64,000 nucleotides of DNA from Arcobacter suis CECT 7833 (GTDB taxonomy: Bacteria; Campylobacterota; Campylobacteria; Campylobacterales; Arcobacteraceae). The notes under the pieces were generated by a model that did no database searches, had not been told where the DNA came from, and worked only from the letters and a program-made list of their open reading frames with translations. Below, one piece after another: positions 26,941-34,862 of the stretch (the stretch's first letter is position 1; each line of letters starts with the position of its first letter). The stretch spans positions 62,001-126,000 of the forward strand of contig NZ_CP032100.1 in the NCBI RefSeq assembly GCF_003544815.1, written 5' to 3'. The position numbers were made by a program, and so were the translations under genes.

Positions 26941-27671
26941 AATCCATTTGGATTAAATCCACCAAAATCATCTCCAAAACTATTAAAATCTAAATTTTGT
27001 GTATATGGATTTGAATATCCATTTTGAACAGAAATATTTTGAAGTTGCATAATATCAGCTTTTGGATCAATGCCTTGTGGACATACTAAAGTACAAGCGC
27101 TACATAATGTGCAATCCCAAATACCATTTGTTTGAATAGAATCAACTATAGTCGCTTTATTTACTAACTTTTTATCATTTACATACCTTAATGCTCTTGT
27201 AAGAGCAAAAGGTCCTAGAAACTCTTTATTTACTTCATAAACAGGACATGAACTATAACATGAATTACAAAGAATACAATTACTTTGTAAATCTATATTT
27301 TTTATATTTTCTTGAGATATTTCAGTTGATTGGATATTTGAGTTTATTGTTAGATTTAATTTCTTTATCAAGAATGTTTCATGTGAAACATCTACAACGA
27401 AATCTTTTATAATATTTGTATTATTCATTGGTTCTATTAAATCATTATCGTTTATATTTGTTTTACATGCAAGTTTCTCTGTTCCATTAACTTTGACTGC
27501 GCATGAGCCACAAACGCCACTTTTACAGCCACATCTAAAAGTTAAACTTGAATCTATTTCTTTTCTTATTTCAATAAGAGATTGTAAAAGGTTTGCATTT
27601 TTTACTTCGTATTCATTTATTTGATTGTTTTCTAATGATTCATTATTAAATCTTTTTATCAATATTTTCAT
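26937..27671 (-). CDS. Succinate dehydrogenase/fumarate reductase-type iron-sulfur subunit
   Basis: A 244-residue electron-transfer subunit. A plant-type 2Fe-2S domain carries CGCKSGVCGSC and a later Cys in LACKT. Two further cluster motifs are CILCNSCYSSCPVYE and CTLCSACTLVCPQGID. The C-terminal 20 or so residues are rich in Asn, Gly and Phe and resemble no cluster-binding sequence. It overlaps the flavoprotein gene by four bases. No membrane-anchor subunit gene is adjacent, so attachment to the membrane and quinone is unexplained here. Campylobacterota methylmenaquinol:fumarate reductase subunits are a possible relation. Confidence 0.85.
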   Translation of the reverse strand: MKILIKRFNNESLENNQINEYEVKNANLLQSLIEIRKEIDSSLTFRCGCKSGVCGSCAVKVNGTEKLACKTNINDNDLIEPMNNTNIIKDFVVDVSHETFLIKKLNLTINSNIQSTEISQENIKNIDLQSNCILCNSCYSSCPVYEVNKEFLGPFALTRALRYVNDKKLVNKATIVDSIQTNGIWDCTLCSACTLVCPQGIDPKADIMQLQNISVQNGYSNPYTQNLDFNSFGDDFGGFNPNGF

Positions 27672-29269
27672 TTTATTTCCTCGAATCTGAAAACTATTTC
27701 ATCATTTGATTTTTTTATAATGCTATTTTTTTCATAATCTTTTAGTTCAAAAGGAAAATCCAATCTAAAATGACTTCCCCTACTCTCTTTCCGATTTAAT
27801 GCAGAAATACAAACAAGTAAAGCAACATTTATAATATTTTTAAATTCAATAAACTCTACTAAATTTTTATTATAATATTTTGATTTATCACTTATTCCCA
27901 TAATTTTTATTTCTGATTGAATTTTTTTTATTTTTTCAATCAAATCTAGAACTTTTATTTCGTTTCTAAATAATCCCAAATTATTGAAAAGTAATTTACC
28001 AATTTCATCTTTTTTATTATAAAAATTTATTTCATTTGGATAGCTATAAATCTCGTTTATTAAATTTATCTCTTTTGAGATTGTATTTCCTGATTTGTTT
28101 ATTTCATTAATTTTTTTTGCTTCATTTAAAGCATTTATTCCTGCAATTTTTCCAAAAGTTACTATTTCAAGTAATGAATTACCACCCAATCTATTTGCAC
28201 CATGAATTGAAGCTTCTGCACACTCTCCGCAGGCAAAAAGATTTTTTATATTTGTTTTTGCATCTTCATTAGTTTTTATTCCGCCCATACTATAATGACT
28301 TGCTGGAGTTATTGGAAGTAATTGTTCTTCAATCTTTATATTTGAGTAATCAAAGGCTAAGTTACTTTCTTGTGGCATTAATTCTTTTATTTTATCAATA
28401 CCTAAATGTCTTAAATCTAAATACACTTTTTGATTTTTTTCTATTTTTTCATATATTGCTCTTGCAACTTCATCTCTTGGTTTTAACTCATCAATGAACC
28501 TATTTTCTTTTTCATCAAGTAAATATCCACCTTCACCACGAGCACTTTCACTAATTAATATATTAGAATTTTCAAGGCTTGTTGGATGAAATTGAACAAA
28601 TTCCATATTAGATAGTTCTACTCCTGCATCAAAAGCGATAGCTATACCATCTGCAGTATTTGAATATGAATTTGTTGTATGATTAGTATAAATTCCCGCA
28701 TATCCACCAGTTGCTAAAATTGTTGTTTTAGATAAAAATTCTTTTACAACTCCCTCTTTTATATCAAGAGCTGTAACTCCTATACATTTGTCATCTTCAA
28801 TGATTAAATTTAATAAAAGATGTTCGTTTTTAAACTCAATATCTTCTTCTATACATCTATCATAAAGTGTATGTAAAATCTTTAATCCAGTATAATCACT
28901 TGAATAACAAGTTCGGATTTTTTTTGTTCCTCCAAACTTTCTTTGTGATATTTTGTTCTCATTTGTTCGATTAAATGGCACACCAATAGAATCAAGCCAA
29001 TAGATAGTTTCTTTAGCATTTTGACACATTATCTTTATATTATCTTTATTTGATAGTTTACAAGAAGCTTTATATGTATCTTCTATATGAGTATCTATAC
29101 TATCATCATCTTCATATAATACAGCATTTATTCCACCTTGTGCTTGAACACTTTGAGAATGAGTTGGATAAGTTTTAGAAAGTACTAGAACTTTTGAATT
29201 ATTATTTGAAGCATTTATTGCTGCTGTTAATCCAGCGATTCCTGAACCAATTATTAGTACATCAATCAT
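27668..29269 (-). CDS. Succinate dehydrogenase/fumarate reductase-type flavoprotein subunit
   Basis: A 533-residue FAD enzyme that interconverts succinate and fumarate. Residues 5-30 are the FAD Rossmann motif IIGSGIAGLTAAINA, followed by THSQSVQAQGGINA, which contains the residue region for covalent FAD attachment. QRKFGGT has the Gln typical of SdhA/FrdA rather than of L-aspartate oxidase. Active-site blocks are FVQFHPTSL, SARGEGGYLLDE, TPASHYSMGGI and NRLGGNSLLEI. It is coupled to the iron-sulfur subunit and follows the Phd-like gene by four bases. The reaction direction cannot be told from sequence. Confidence 0.88.
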   Translation of the reverse strand: MIDVLIIGSGIAGLTAAINASNNNSKVLVLSKTYPTHSQSVQAQGGINAVLYEDDDSIDTHIEDTYKASCKLSNKDNIKIMCQNAKETIYWLDSIGVPFNRTNENKISQRKFGGTKKIRTCYSSDYTGLKILHTLYDRCIEEDIEFKNEHLLLNLIIEDDKCIGVTALDIKEGVVKEFLSKTTILATGGYAGIYTNHTTNSYSNTADGIAIAFDAGVELSNMEFVQFHPTSLENSNILISESARGEGGYLLDEKENRFIDELKPRDEVARAIYEKIEKNQKVYLDLRHLGIDKIKELMPQESNLAFDYSNIKIEEQLLPITPASHYSMGGIKTNEDAKTNIKNLFACGECAEASIHGANRLGGNSLLEIVTFGKIAGINALNEAKKINEINKSGNTISKEINLINEIYSYPNEINFYNKKDEIGKLLFNNLGLFRNEIKVLDLIEKIKKIQSEIKIMGISDKSKYYNKNLVEFIEFKNIINVALLVCISALNRKESRGSHFRLDFPFELKDYEKNSIIKKSNDEIVFRFEEIK

Positions 29270-29273
29270 GTTA

Positions 29274-29660
29274 CTAATCCCAAAATTCTTTAAGTGGTTC
29301 AGGCTTATCTTTTGTTAAGTCTGAATCAAATGAAAATTCATTATTCTCATCATCTGGAAATGAATGCCCAACATCTTCTTTTATTGGTTCAATATTTTTA
29401 ATAGGTTCAATTTTTTCAGATTTAATCTCTTTTTTAATCTCTTGTTTATTTGTAGGTATTTGATTTTTTAATAAAAGATATTCATTCATTATTTGTTCAT
29501 AATGATTAAAATCTAATAGTATAATTCCTGGTTTACCATCTCTTAGTACTATAGCTTTTTCAATTTCATTTCGATTTAATTTATCAAAAATATTTTTACT
29601 TTTTCTTATTAATTCAGTCGATGAAAACATTTCATTTGATGTGTATTGTAATAAAGCCAT
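29274..29660 (-). CDS. Phd/YefM-like antitoxin-fold protein without a toxin partner
   Basis: A 128-residue protein. Residues about 8-65 match the Phd/YefM antitoxin DNA-binding fold: FSSTELIRKSKNIFDKL, then IEKAIVLRDGKPGIILLDFNHYEQIM. The remaining half is acidic, low in complexity and ends in LKEFWD. No RelE, Doc or other toxin gene lies next to it; the next gene, four bases on, is the fumarate reductase-type flavoprotein. It may act as a repressor of that operon and of itself. A tandem repeat with two TATAAT boxes sits just upstream. Confidence 0.7.
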   Translation of the reverse strand: MALLQYTSNEMFSSTELIRKSKNIFDKLNRNEIEKAIVLRDGKPGIILLDFNHYEQIMNEYLLLKNQIPTNKQEIKKEIKSEKIEPIKNIEPIKEDVGHSFPDDENNEFSFDSDLTKDKPEPLKEFWD

Positions 29661-29670
29661 TAGAATCCTT

Positions 29671-29694
29671 TATGTATTATAATATGTATTATAA
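29671..29694 (-). promoter_or_regulatory. Tandem 12-base repeat carrying two -10 boxes before the Phd-like gene
   Basis: TATGTATTATAA occurs twice in a row, 29671-29682 and 29683-29694. On the minus strand each unit carries a TATAAT. The distal box (plus-strand 29688-29693) gives a sensible leader of about 20 bases. A direct repeat at the promoter is a plausible operator for the Phd-like protein. Confidence 0.45.
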
Positions 29695-29916
29695 CACAAA
29701 TTTAAAATAATATTTTTGTTTTTCACTAATAACTAAAAATATTAAATCTAGATTTAGCGAGTAAATAATTACTCTATATATAAGGCTTAGTATTTAATTT
29801 TACAATATATTTATCTTTTAATTTTGTATTTAAATTAATATATAATATCAATCTATATAGTATGAATTTTGTTTTTTGTATTATTAATAAGAAAAGTAGA
29901 TTTATTTTAAAGATGA
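29695..29916. other. AT-rich gap with no recognisable gene
   Basis: The middle of the 327-base gap between the Phd-like gene and phoH. It is strongly AT-rich with stops in every frame. I see no RNA gene or conserved motif. Confidence 0.4.
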
Positions 29917-29980
29917 ATTATAAACATACTTGTAAGTATGTTTATAATTAAGAATAAAATATATTCAAAAATATATTTTT
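29917..29980 (-). terminator. Double hairpin downstream of phoH
   Basis: The first palindrome (29917-29950) has a perfect 16-base-pair stem starting AATTATAAACATACTT with a two-base loop. The second (29957-29980) pairs AAAATATATT with AATATATTTT. Both lie just after the phoH stop and probably end the phoH transcript. Confidence 0.6.
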
Positions 29981-29987
29981 ACAGATA

Positions 29988-31394
29988 TTATTTTGAGAAA
30001 ATTTCTTCAGCCCACTCTGTAATAGGACCTCTTAAAACTTTTTGTAATTTAATTGCGTATGAATTTACAAGTTTATTTTCATTTTTAGTTGACTTTAGTA
30101 ATGTTGTTAAGGCATTTGTATATTTATTTACATAGAAGTTATCTATTTGTTTATTAGAACCAAGTACCACAACTTTACATGAACTATCTATTCTTGAAAG
30201 AACCATTTGCATTGTTTTATTTGACATATTTTGAGCTTCATCAATTATTATAAATGCATTTGATAATGTTCTTCCTCTCATTTCCCCTACCCACATTGTT
30301 TCAATTCCATAATTGCTAATCATTTGTTCAATTCTTGCAGTCACTTCACTATCATCAAGTTCTGCAAAAATAGCATCGGGATTTTTTTTATTTCTTTTTC
30401 TTTTATGTTCAGTTCTTATTATATAGTCTAAACTATCCATCAAAGGATGATTATATATTCTAAACTTCTCTTCAAGTCCTGGTAAATATCCAACATCTTC
30501 ACCTTTATCGAGTGATTCAATAGAATTTCTAATATAAATGATTTTTTGAAAGTATTTTTGACGAACTAATTTTAAAGCCCCACTAAGGGCTAAAAGTGTT
30601 TTACCTGAACCAGCCTTAGCTTCAATGATTAAAACGTTGTACAAGTGATTTAAAATAGCATCACTAAAGAAAAGTTGTTCTTTATTCAGTGGAGTAATAA
30701 TTTGATCTCTAATCTCTTCTTCGTTAAGTAGATTTATTCTTTTATTTTGAATATTAGCTAATAATACTTGATCTGATGATTTAACTTTAAAGCAATATGA
30801 AAAATTGTAAGGTTTATATTCTTTATCAAATTTATCAATTACTTGATTATCTAAAAACTCTAAATCTTCAAAATTTATTGTTATATCTTTTGTAAATTCA
30901 AAGTTAAATACATCTTTATCCTTACCAACAAGGGAATCTGTTTTTATATCAAGAGATATAGCTCTTGTTCTTGCCATTATATCAAGGGATAAAAACTCAA
31001 CTTGATTTTTATAATAAGAATTTGCAAACTTTGCAATCTCTAGTATTTTTCTATCATTTATGATATTTAAAGATACATTTTTTATATTTACGTCATATTC
31101 TTCTTTTGAGATTATATCTATAAAAGTATTTTTATCATTTTCAATTTTTAAACGAATAATTTTGAATAAATCTTTTTTTATTGATTCAACTATAATTGCA
31201 TTCTCAAGAATTCTTGCAAATTCTCTAGCTTGAAAATTTATTTCTTCAAAACCACTTTTTTTTGTATCAATTTCATCCAAAACAGTTTCAGCAAGTATGA
31301 TTAGATTGTGACCATCTTGAGAAAGTTTAAAAATATTTGTTGCATCTTCTAATAAGATATTTGTATCTAAAATATAGTATTTTTCAAAGTTCAT
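29988..31394 (-). CDS. PhoH-family ATPase with N-terminal PIN domain
   Basis: A 468-residue protein. The PIN ribonuclease-like domain covers residues about 5-150, with the acidic start YILDTNILLEDATN (D10). The PhoH P-loop ATPase domain follows, with Walker A EAKAGSGKT at about 258-266, EMRGRTL and Walker B FIIIDEAQNMSNKTM. PIN-PhoH fusions are known as RNA helicase/ribonuclease proteins (PhoH2 type). The gene overlaps hemJ by one base, so it belongs to the rsmA-to-phoH leftward gene run. Confidence 0.9.
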   Translation of the reverse strand: MNFEKYYILDTNILLEDATNIFKLSQDGHNLIILAETVLDEIDTKKSGFEEINFQAREFARILENAIIVESIKKDLFKIIRLKIENDKNTFIDIISKEEYDVNIKNVSLNIINDRKILEIAKFANSYYKNQVEFLSLDIMARTRAISLDIKTDSLVGKDKDVFNFEFTKDITINFEDLEFLDNQVIDKFDKEYKPYNFSYCFKVKSSDQVLLANIQNKRINLLNEEEIRDQIITPLNKEQLFFSDAILNHLYNVLIIEAKAGSGKTLLALSGALKLVRQKYFQKIIYIRNSIESLDKGEDVGYLPGLEEKFRIYNHPLMDSLDYIIRTEHKRKRNKKNPDAIFAELDDSEVTARIEQMISNYGIETMWVGEMRGRTLSNAFIIIDEAQNMSNKTMQMVLSRIDSSCKVVVLGSNKQIDNFYVNKYTNALTTLLKSTKNENKLVNSYAIKLQKVLRGPITEWAEEIFSK

Positions 31395-31912
31395 TAAATT
31401 ACCTTTTTAGGTTTCATTATCGCATAAGATATATATGCAAATAGTACTACAATTATTGCTGTGAACAATAATGAAAATGATTTTGTAATAACATATCCTA
31501 CTATAAGTATTGCTAACATAGTTGGCATTTCATTATACATTCTAAAGAATTTACCACTTTTATTGCAAGTCTCATTATGAAGTTCTTTTCTATATTTATC
31601 AAGAGAAAAAGAATAAATTATTAATAAAATTAAAGCAAATAATTTAGCATACATCCATGGATTAGTATTAAAATCTAATAAAACAGGATTTAAAACCAAC
31701 ATTGTAATTCCACTTAATATAGTTGCCCACATTGCAGGATGACCAATATATTTGTAGATTTTAAACTCTTGAATTTTTACAATCTCAACATACTCTTTTT
31801 TATCAATATTTTCAACATGATAAACAAAAAGTCTAGGAAGATAAAAAAGCATTGCCATCCAAGACATAAAAGCAACTACATGAAAAGTCAAAACCCAAGT
31901 ATAATATTCCAT
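31394..31912 (-). CDS. hemJ: HemJ-type protoporphyrinogen oxidase
   Basis: A 172-residue inner-membrane protein with four to five hydrophobic segments. Family features are the N-terminal WVLTFHVVAFMSWMAMLFYLPRLFVYH with its conserved His, the central HPAMWATILSGI and the WMYAKLFALILLI block. HemJ oxidises protoporphyrinogen IX to protoporphyrin IX in heme synthesis in bacteria lacking HemG and HemY. It lies one base from rarA and overlaps phoH by one base. Confidence 0.88.
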   Translation of the reverse strand: MEYYTWVLTFHVVAFMSWMAMLFYLPRLFVYHVENIDKKEYVEIVKIQEFKIYKYIGHPAMWATILSGITMLVLNPVLLDFNTNPWMYAKLFALILLIIYSFSLDKYRKELHNETCNKSGKFFRMYNEMPTMLAILIVGYVITKSFSLLFTAIIVVLFAYISYAIMKPKKVI

Positions 31913-31913
31913 T

Positions 31914-33110
31914 TTAAACCTCTTTTTTATTTTTTATTTTAATAAGCCATTCATTTAAAGTCTTTTCAAATCCAATATTTGAATTTTCATAAAGTTCTAA
32001 ATTTTCTTTTAAATATTCTTGTTCAACATATCCTCCAAAATTATGGGGGTATAAATAGCCTATATGTTGCGAATCAAGATGTTTTGGTATATCTAGTAGT
32101 TTTCCAGCTTTTATCTCTTCTAGGGCTTTATTTACAGCTTTATATGCACTATTAGATTTTGGACTTGATGCTAAGTAGATTGCACATTGTGATAAAATGA
32201 TTCTTGATTCAGGATAACCTATTTTATTACAAGCAACCATTGTATTAACTGCAAGATTTAAAGCATTTGGATTTGCATTTCCAATATCTTCACTAGCAAA
32301 TATTACCAATCTTCTTGTTATAAAATCTACACTTTCTCCACCATTTATTAATCTGCTCATATAATATAAAGCTGCATCAATATTTGAACCTCTTAAAGAT
32401 TTTATCATTGCACTTGCTAAATCATAATGAGTATCTGAAGATGAAACTCCATCCCCTATTACATTTTCCCTTAACTCTTTTAATAAAGATATATTTATAT
32501 CTTTTGATACTTTATATGCAAAATTTAAAAGTGTAAGCATGGCTCTTGCATCACCAGAACTTGATGTAATTAGATATTCTAAAGCATCTTCATGGATATT
32601 TATTTCAATATCTTTTAAAGCAATATCAAGAATTTTATTCATCTCTTCTTTTGTAAAAGCTTTAAATTCATATAAAAATGATCTTGAACGAATAGCAGAA
32701 GTTAAAGTAAAAAATGGATTCTCTGTACTTGCGCCAATTATTATTGCATCATAATTTTCCATTATTGGAAGCAAAACTTCTTGTTGAGTTTTTGAAAGTC
32801 TATGAACTTCATCGATAAAAATCAAAGGTTTAATTAAAGAGCCTTTATATTTATCAAATACTTTTCGTAAATCTTCAATTTTTATACTTGTTGCATTAAA
32901 GTAAAAATAGTCAGTGTTGATTTCTCGTGCAATAATTTTTGCTAAAGTAGTTTTTCCAGTTCCAGGTTTTCCATAAAAAAATAGATGAGGAATATCTTTT
33001 TGTTTGATTAGTTTATAAAGTGCTTTATCTTTTGCGATAATATGAGATTGACCAACAAAAGTTTCTAAACTTGTTGGTCTTAGTTTATTAGAGAGGTCTA
33101 TCATCTTCAT
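31914..33110 (-). CDS. rarA: Replication-associated recombination protein A
   Basis: A 398-residue AAA+ ATPase (RarA/MgsA) acting at stalled replication forks. Motifs: the N-terminal LRPTSLETFVGQSHI, Walker A YGKPGTGKTTLAK, Walker B LIFIDEVHRLSK, sensor 1 GASTENPFFTL, and the C-terminal tetramerisation region with RRLVIFASEDIGNANP. Its start overlaps the end of the pseudouridine synthase gene by 23 bases; an internal ATG two codons later would shorten the overlap slightly. Confidence 0.94.
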   Translation of the reverse strand: MKMIDLSNKLRPTSLETFVGQSHIIAKDKALYKLIKQKDIPHLFFYGKPGTGKTTLAKIIAREINTDYFYFNATSIKIEDLRKVFDKYKGSLIKPLIFIDEVHRLSKTQQEVLLPIMENYDAIIIGASTENPFFTLTSAIRSRSFLYEFKAFTKEEMNKILDIALKDIEINIHEDALEYLITSSSGDARAMLTLLNFAYKVSKDINISLLKELRENVIGDGVSSSDTHYDLASAMIKSLRGSNIDAALYYMSRLINGGESVDFITRRLVIFASEDIGNANPNALNLAVNTMVACNKIGYPESRIILSQCAIYLASSPKSNSAYKAVNKALEEIKAGKLLDIPKHLDSQHIGYLYPHNFGGYVEQEYLKENLELYENSNIGFEKTLNEWLIKIKNKKEV

Positions 33111-33894
33111 TCATAAAGATTCTTAGATTTTTGTATTCCTCTTTTGTTAAAAATCTTGTTTTTCCAGTAGGAAGATTATTTAAAGAAATTCCACCATATT
33201 CCAATCTTTTTAAATCAAGAACATCAAGTCCAAAATGGGCAAAAAATCTTCTTAATTCTCTATTTTTACCTTCAGAAATTACAACTTTAATTTTAGAAAA
33301 TTTTTCACTATTTGTTAGAATATCATAGGCTAAAAATGGTGCAAAACTCATAGATTTTATTTTAGTTGTTTTAAAAGCTCCACCAGTTGCATCTTCAATT
33401 TCTAAACCATTTTGCATAGCTTGTTCAACTGGTTTTGTAATTACCCCATTTACTTTGATTTTATAAACTCTTTCTAAATCAGAGTGCATTAAAGCATCAA
33501 CAATTTCTACACTATCAGATAAAAGTAATAAACCTTCACTAGCATAGTCAAGTCTTCCAACACTTAAAAAATGTTTATATTTATGATCAAGTGAATCATA
33601 AATAGTTTTTCTACCCTGAGGATCTTTTTTAGAAACAATTTCACCTTTTGGTTTATTGTAAACAATTACTGTACTAATTCTATTTTTATCTTCTCTGATA
33701 GATTTTTTACCAATATGTACTTCATCACTATTTGAAACTTTTGTTGCAAGATTTGTAACAACTTTTCCATTTACTTTTACTCTACCCTCTTCTATTAGCT
33801 TATCAGCTTCTCTTCTTGAGTAGTTACTATTATGAGATAAAAATTTATTTAATCTTACTAACTCTTCTGGAGTTTCTTCTATTTTCTTTTTCAT
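33088..33894 (-). CDS. RluB/RsuA-type rRNA pseudouridine synthase
   Basis: A 268-residue RNA-modifying enzyme. Residues 12-60 form an S4 RNA-binding domain (VRLNKFLSHNSNYSRREAD). The catalytic domain has the essential Asp in VGRLDYASEGLLL and a C-terminal EGKNRELRRFFAHFG block. RluB-type enzymes modify U2605 of 23S rRNA and RsuA-type modify 16S rRNA; the length fits RluB better. It overlaps kdsD by four bases. Confidence 0.92.
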   Translation of the reverse strand: MKKKIEETPEELVRLNKFLSHNSNYSRREADKLIEEGRVKVNGKVVTNLATKVSNSDEVHIGKKSIREDKNRISTVIVYNKPKGEIVSKKDPQGRKTIYDSLDHKYKHFLSVGRLDYASEGLLLLSDSVEIVDALMHSDLERVYKIKVNGVITKPVEQAMQNGLEIEDATGGAFKTTKIKSMSFAPFLAYDILTNSEKFSKIKVVISEGKNRELRRFFAHFGLDVLDLKRLEYGGISLNNLPTGKTRFLTKEEYKNLRIFMNEDDRPL

Positions 33895-34853
33895 TTTATA
33901 CCAGCTTCAATTAAATCATGAATATGTAATACACCAACTAATTTATCATTTTCATCAGTTACAATTAATAGCTGTATTTTATAATCTTCTATTACTTGCA
34001 GTGCATCACTTGCTAAAAGCTCTTTGTTCTTTAATCTTTTTGGATTTTTTGTAGCAATATCTTCTACTTTACAATCCATTGAAAAATTATCATTCATTAA
34101 AGCTCGTCTTAAATCTCCATCACTTAAAAGTGCAATTACTTTTTTATTTTCATCTTCAATAATAACGCTTCCAAGTCTTCCTTCGCTCATTACTAAAATT
34201 GCATCTTTTAATTTTGTTTCACGTGAAACGACAGGAAGATTTTCTTTTCGTAATAAATCATCTACTTTAACAAAGAGTTTTTTACCTAAACTTCCACCTG
34301 GATGAAAAGATGCAAAATCCTCTTTCTTAAAATTTCTTTTTTTCATTAAACAAACAGCAAGTGCATCACCCATTGCCATAGTTAAAGTTGTAGAAGACAT
34401 TGGGGCTGCATCAAGGGGACAACCCTCTTTTTCTACATTTATATTTATAAAAATATCTGCATATTTTGCAAGAGTTGATTCAGGATTCCTAGCCATTGCA
34501 ATTAAAGGAATATTAAATCTCTTTAAGTGAGGAAGAATTTGAACTAATTCATCACTTTCTCCACTATATGAAATTCCCAAAACAATGTCTTCTTTTCCAA
34601 CCATTCCTAAATCACCATGCATTGCTTCTGTTGGGTGAAGAAAAAATGAACTTGTTCCTGTACTTGCTAATGTTGCCGCAATTTTGGTTCCAACAAGTCC
34701 AGATTTTCCAACTCCTGTAATAATTAATTTACCTTTTGAATTTATGATTAAATCAATAGCTTTTTCAATATCAAAAGAGATAGTAGCTGCTGCTTTTTCT
34801 AACTCTTTTGCTTCAGTTAATAAAACATCTTTAACTATTTGTATAAAATCCAT
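33891..34853 (-). CDS. kdsD: Arabinose-5-phosphate isomerase (KpsF/GutQ family)
   Basis: A 320-residue enzyme that makes D-arabinose 5-phosphate for Kdo, needed for lipopolysaccharide. The SIS sugar-isomerase domain has ITGVGKSGLVGTKIA and the TEAMHGDLGMV loop. Two CBS domains cover residues about 200-320 (SEGRLGSVII, DGDLRRALM, GVLHIHDLIEAG). The gene order kdsD-rnj-rsmA is the same as I recall from Helicobacter (kpsF, rnj, ksgA). Confidence 0.94.
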   Translation of the reverse strand: MDFIQIVKDVLLTEAKELEKAAATISFDIEKAIDLIINSKGKLIITGVGKSGLVGTKIAATLASTGTSSFFLHPTEAMHGDLGMVGKEDIVLGISYSGESDELVQILPHLKRFNIPLIAMARNPESTLAKYADIFININVEKEGCPLDAAPMSSTTLTMAMGDALAVCLMKKRNFKKEDFASFHPGGSLGKKLFVKVDDLLRKENLPVVSRETKLKDAILVMSEGRLGSVIIEDENKKVIALLSDGDLRRALMNDNFSMDCKVEDIATKNPKRLKNKELLASDALQVIEDYKIQLLIVTDENDKLVGVLHIHDLIEAGIK

Positions 34854-34862
34854 TTTTATTCC

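Noticed and set aside
29274-29660. Complete toxin-antitoxin system
   Set aside because: Only the antitoxin-like gene is present; neither neighbour is a toxin.
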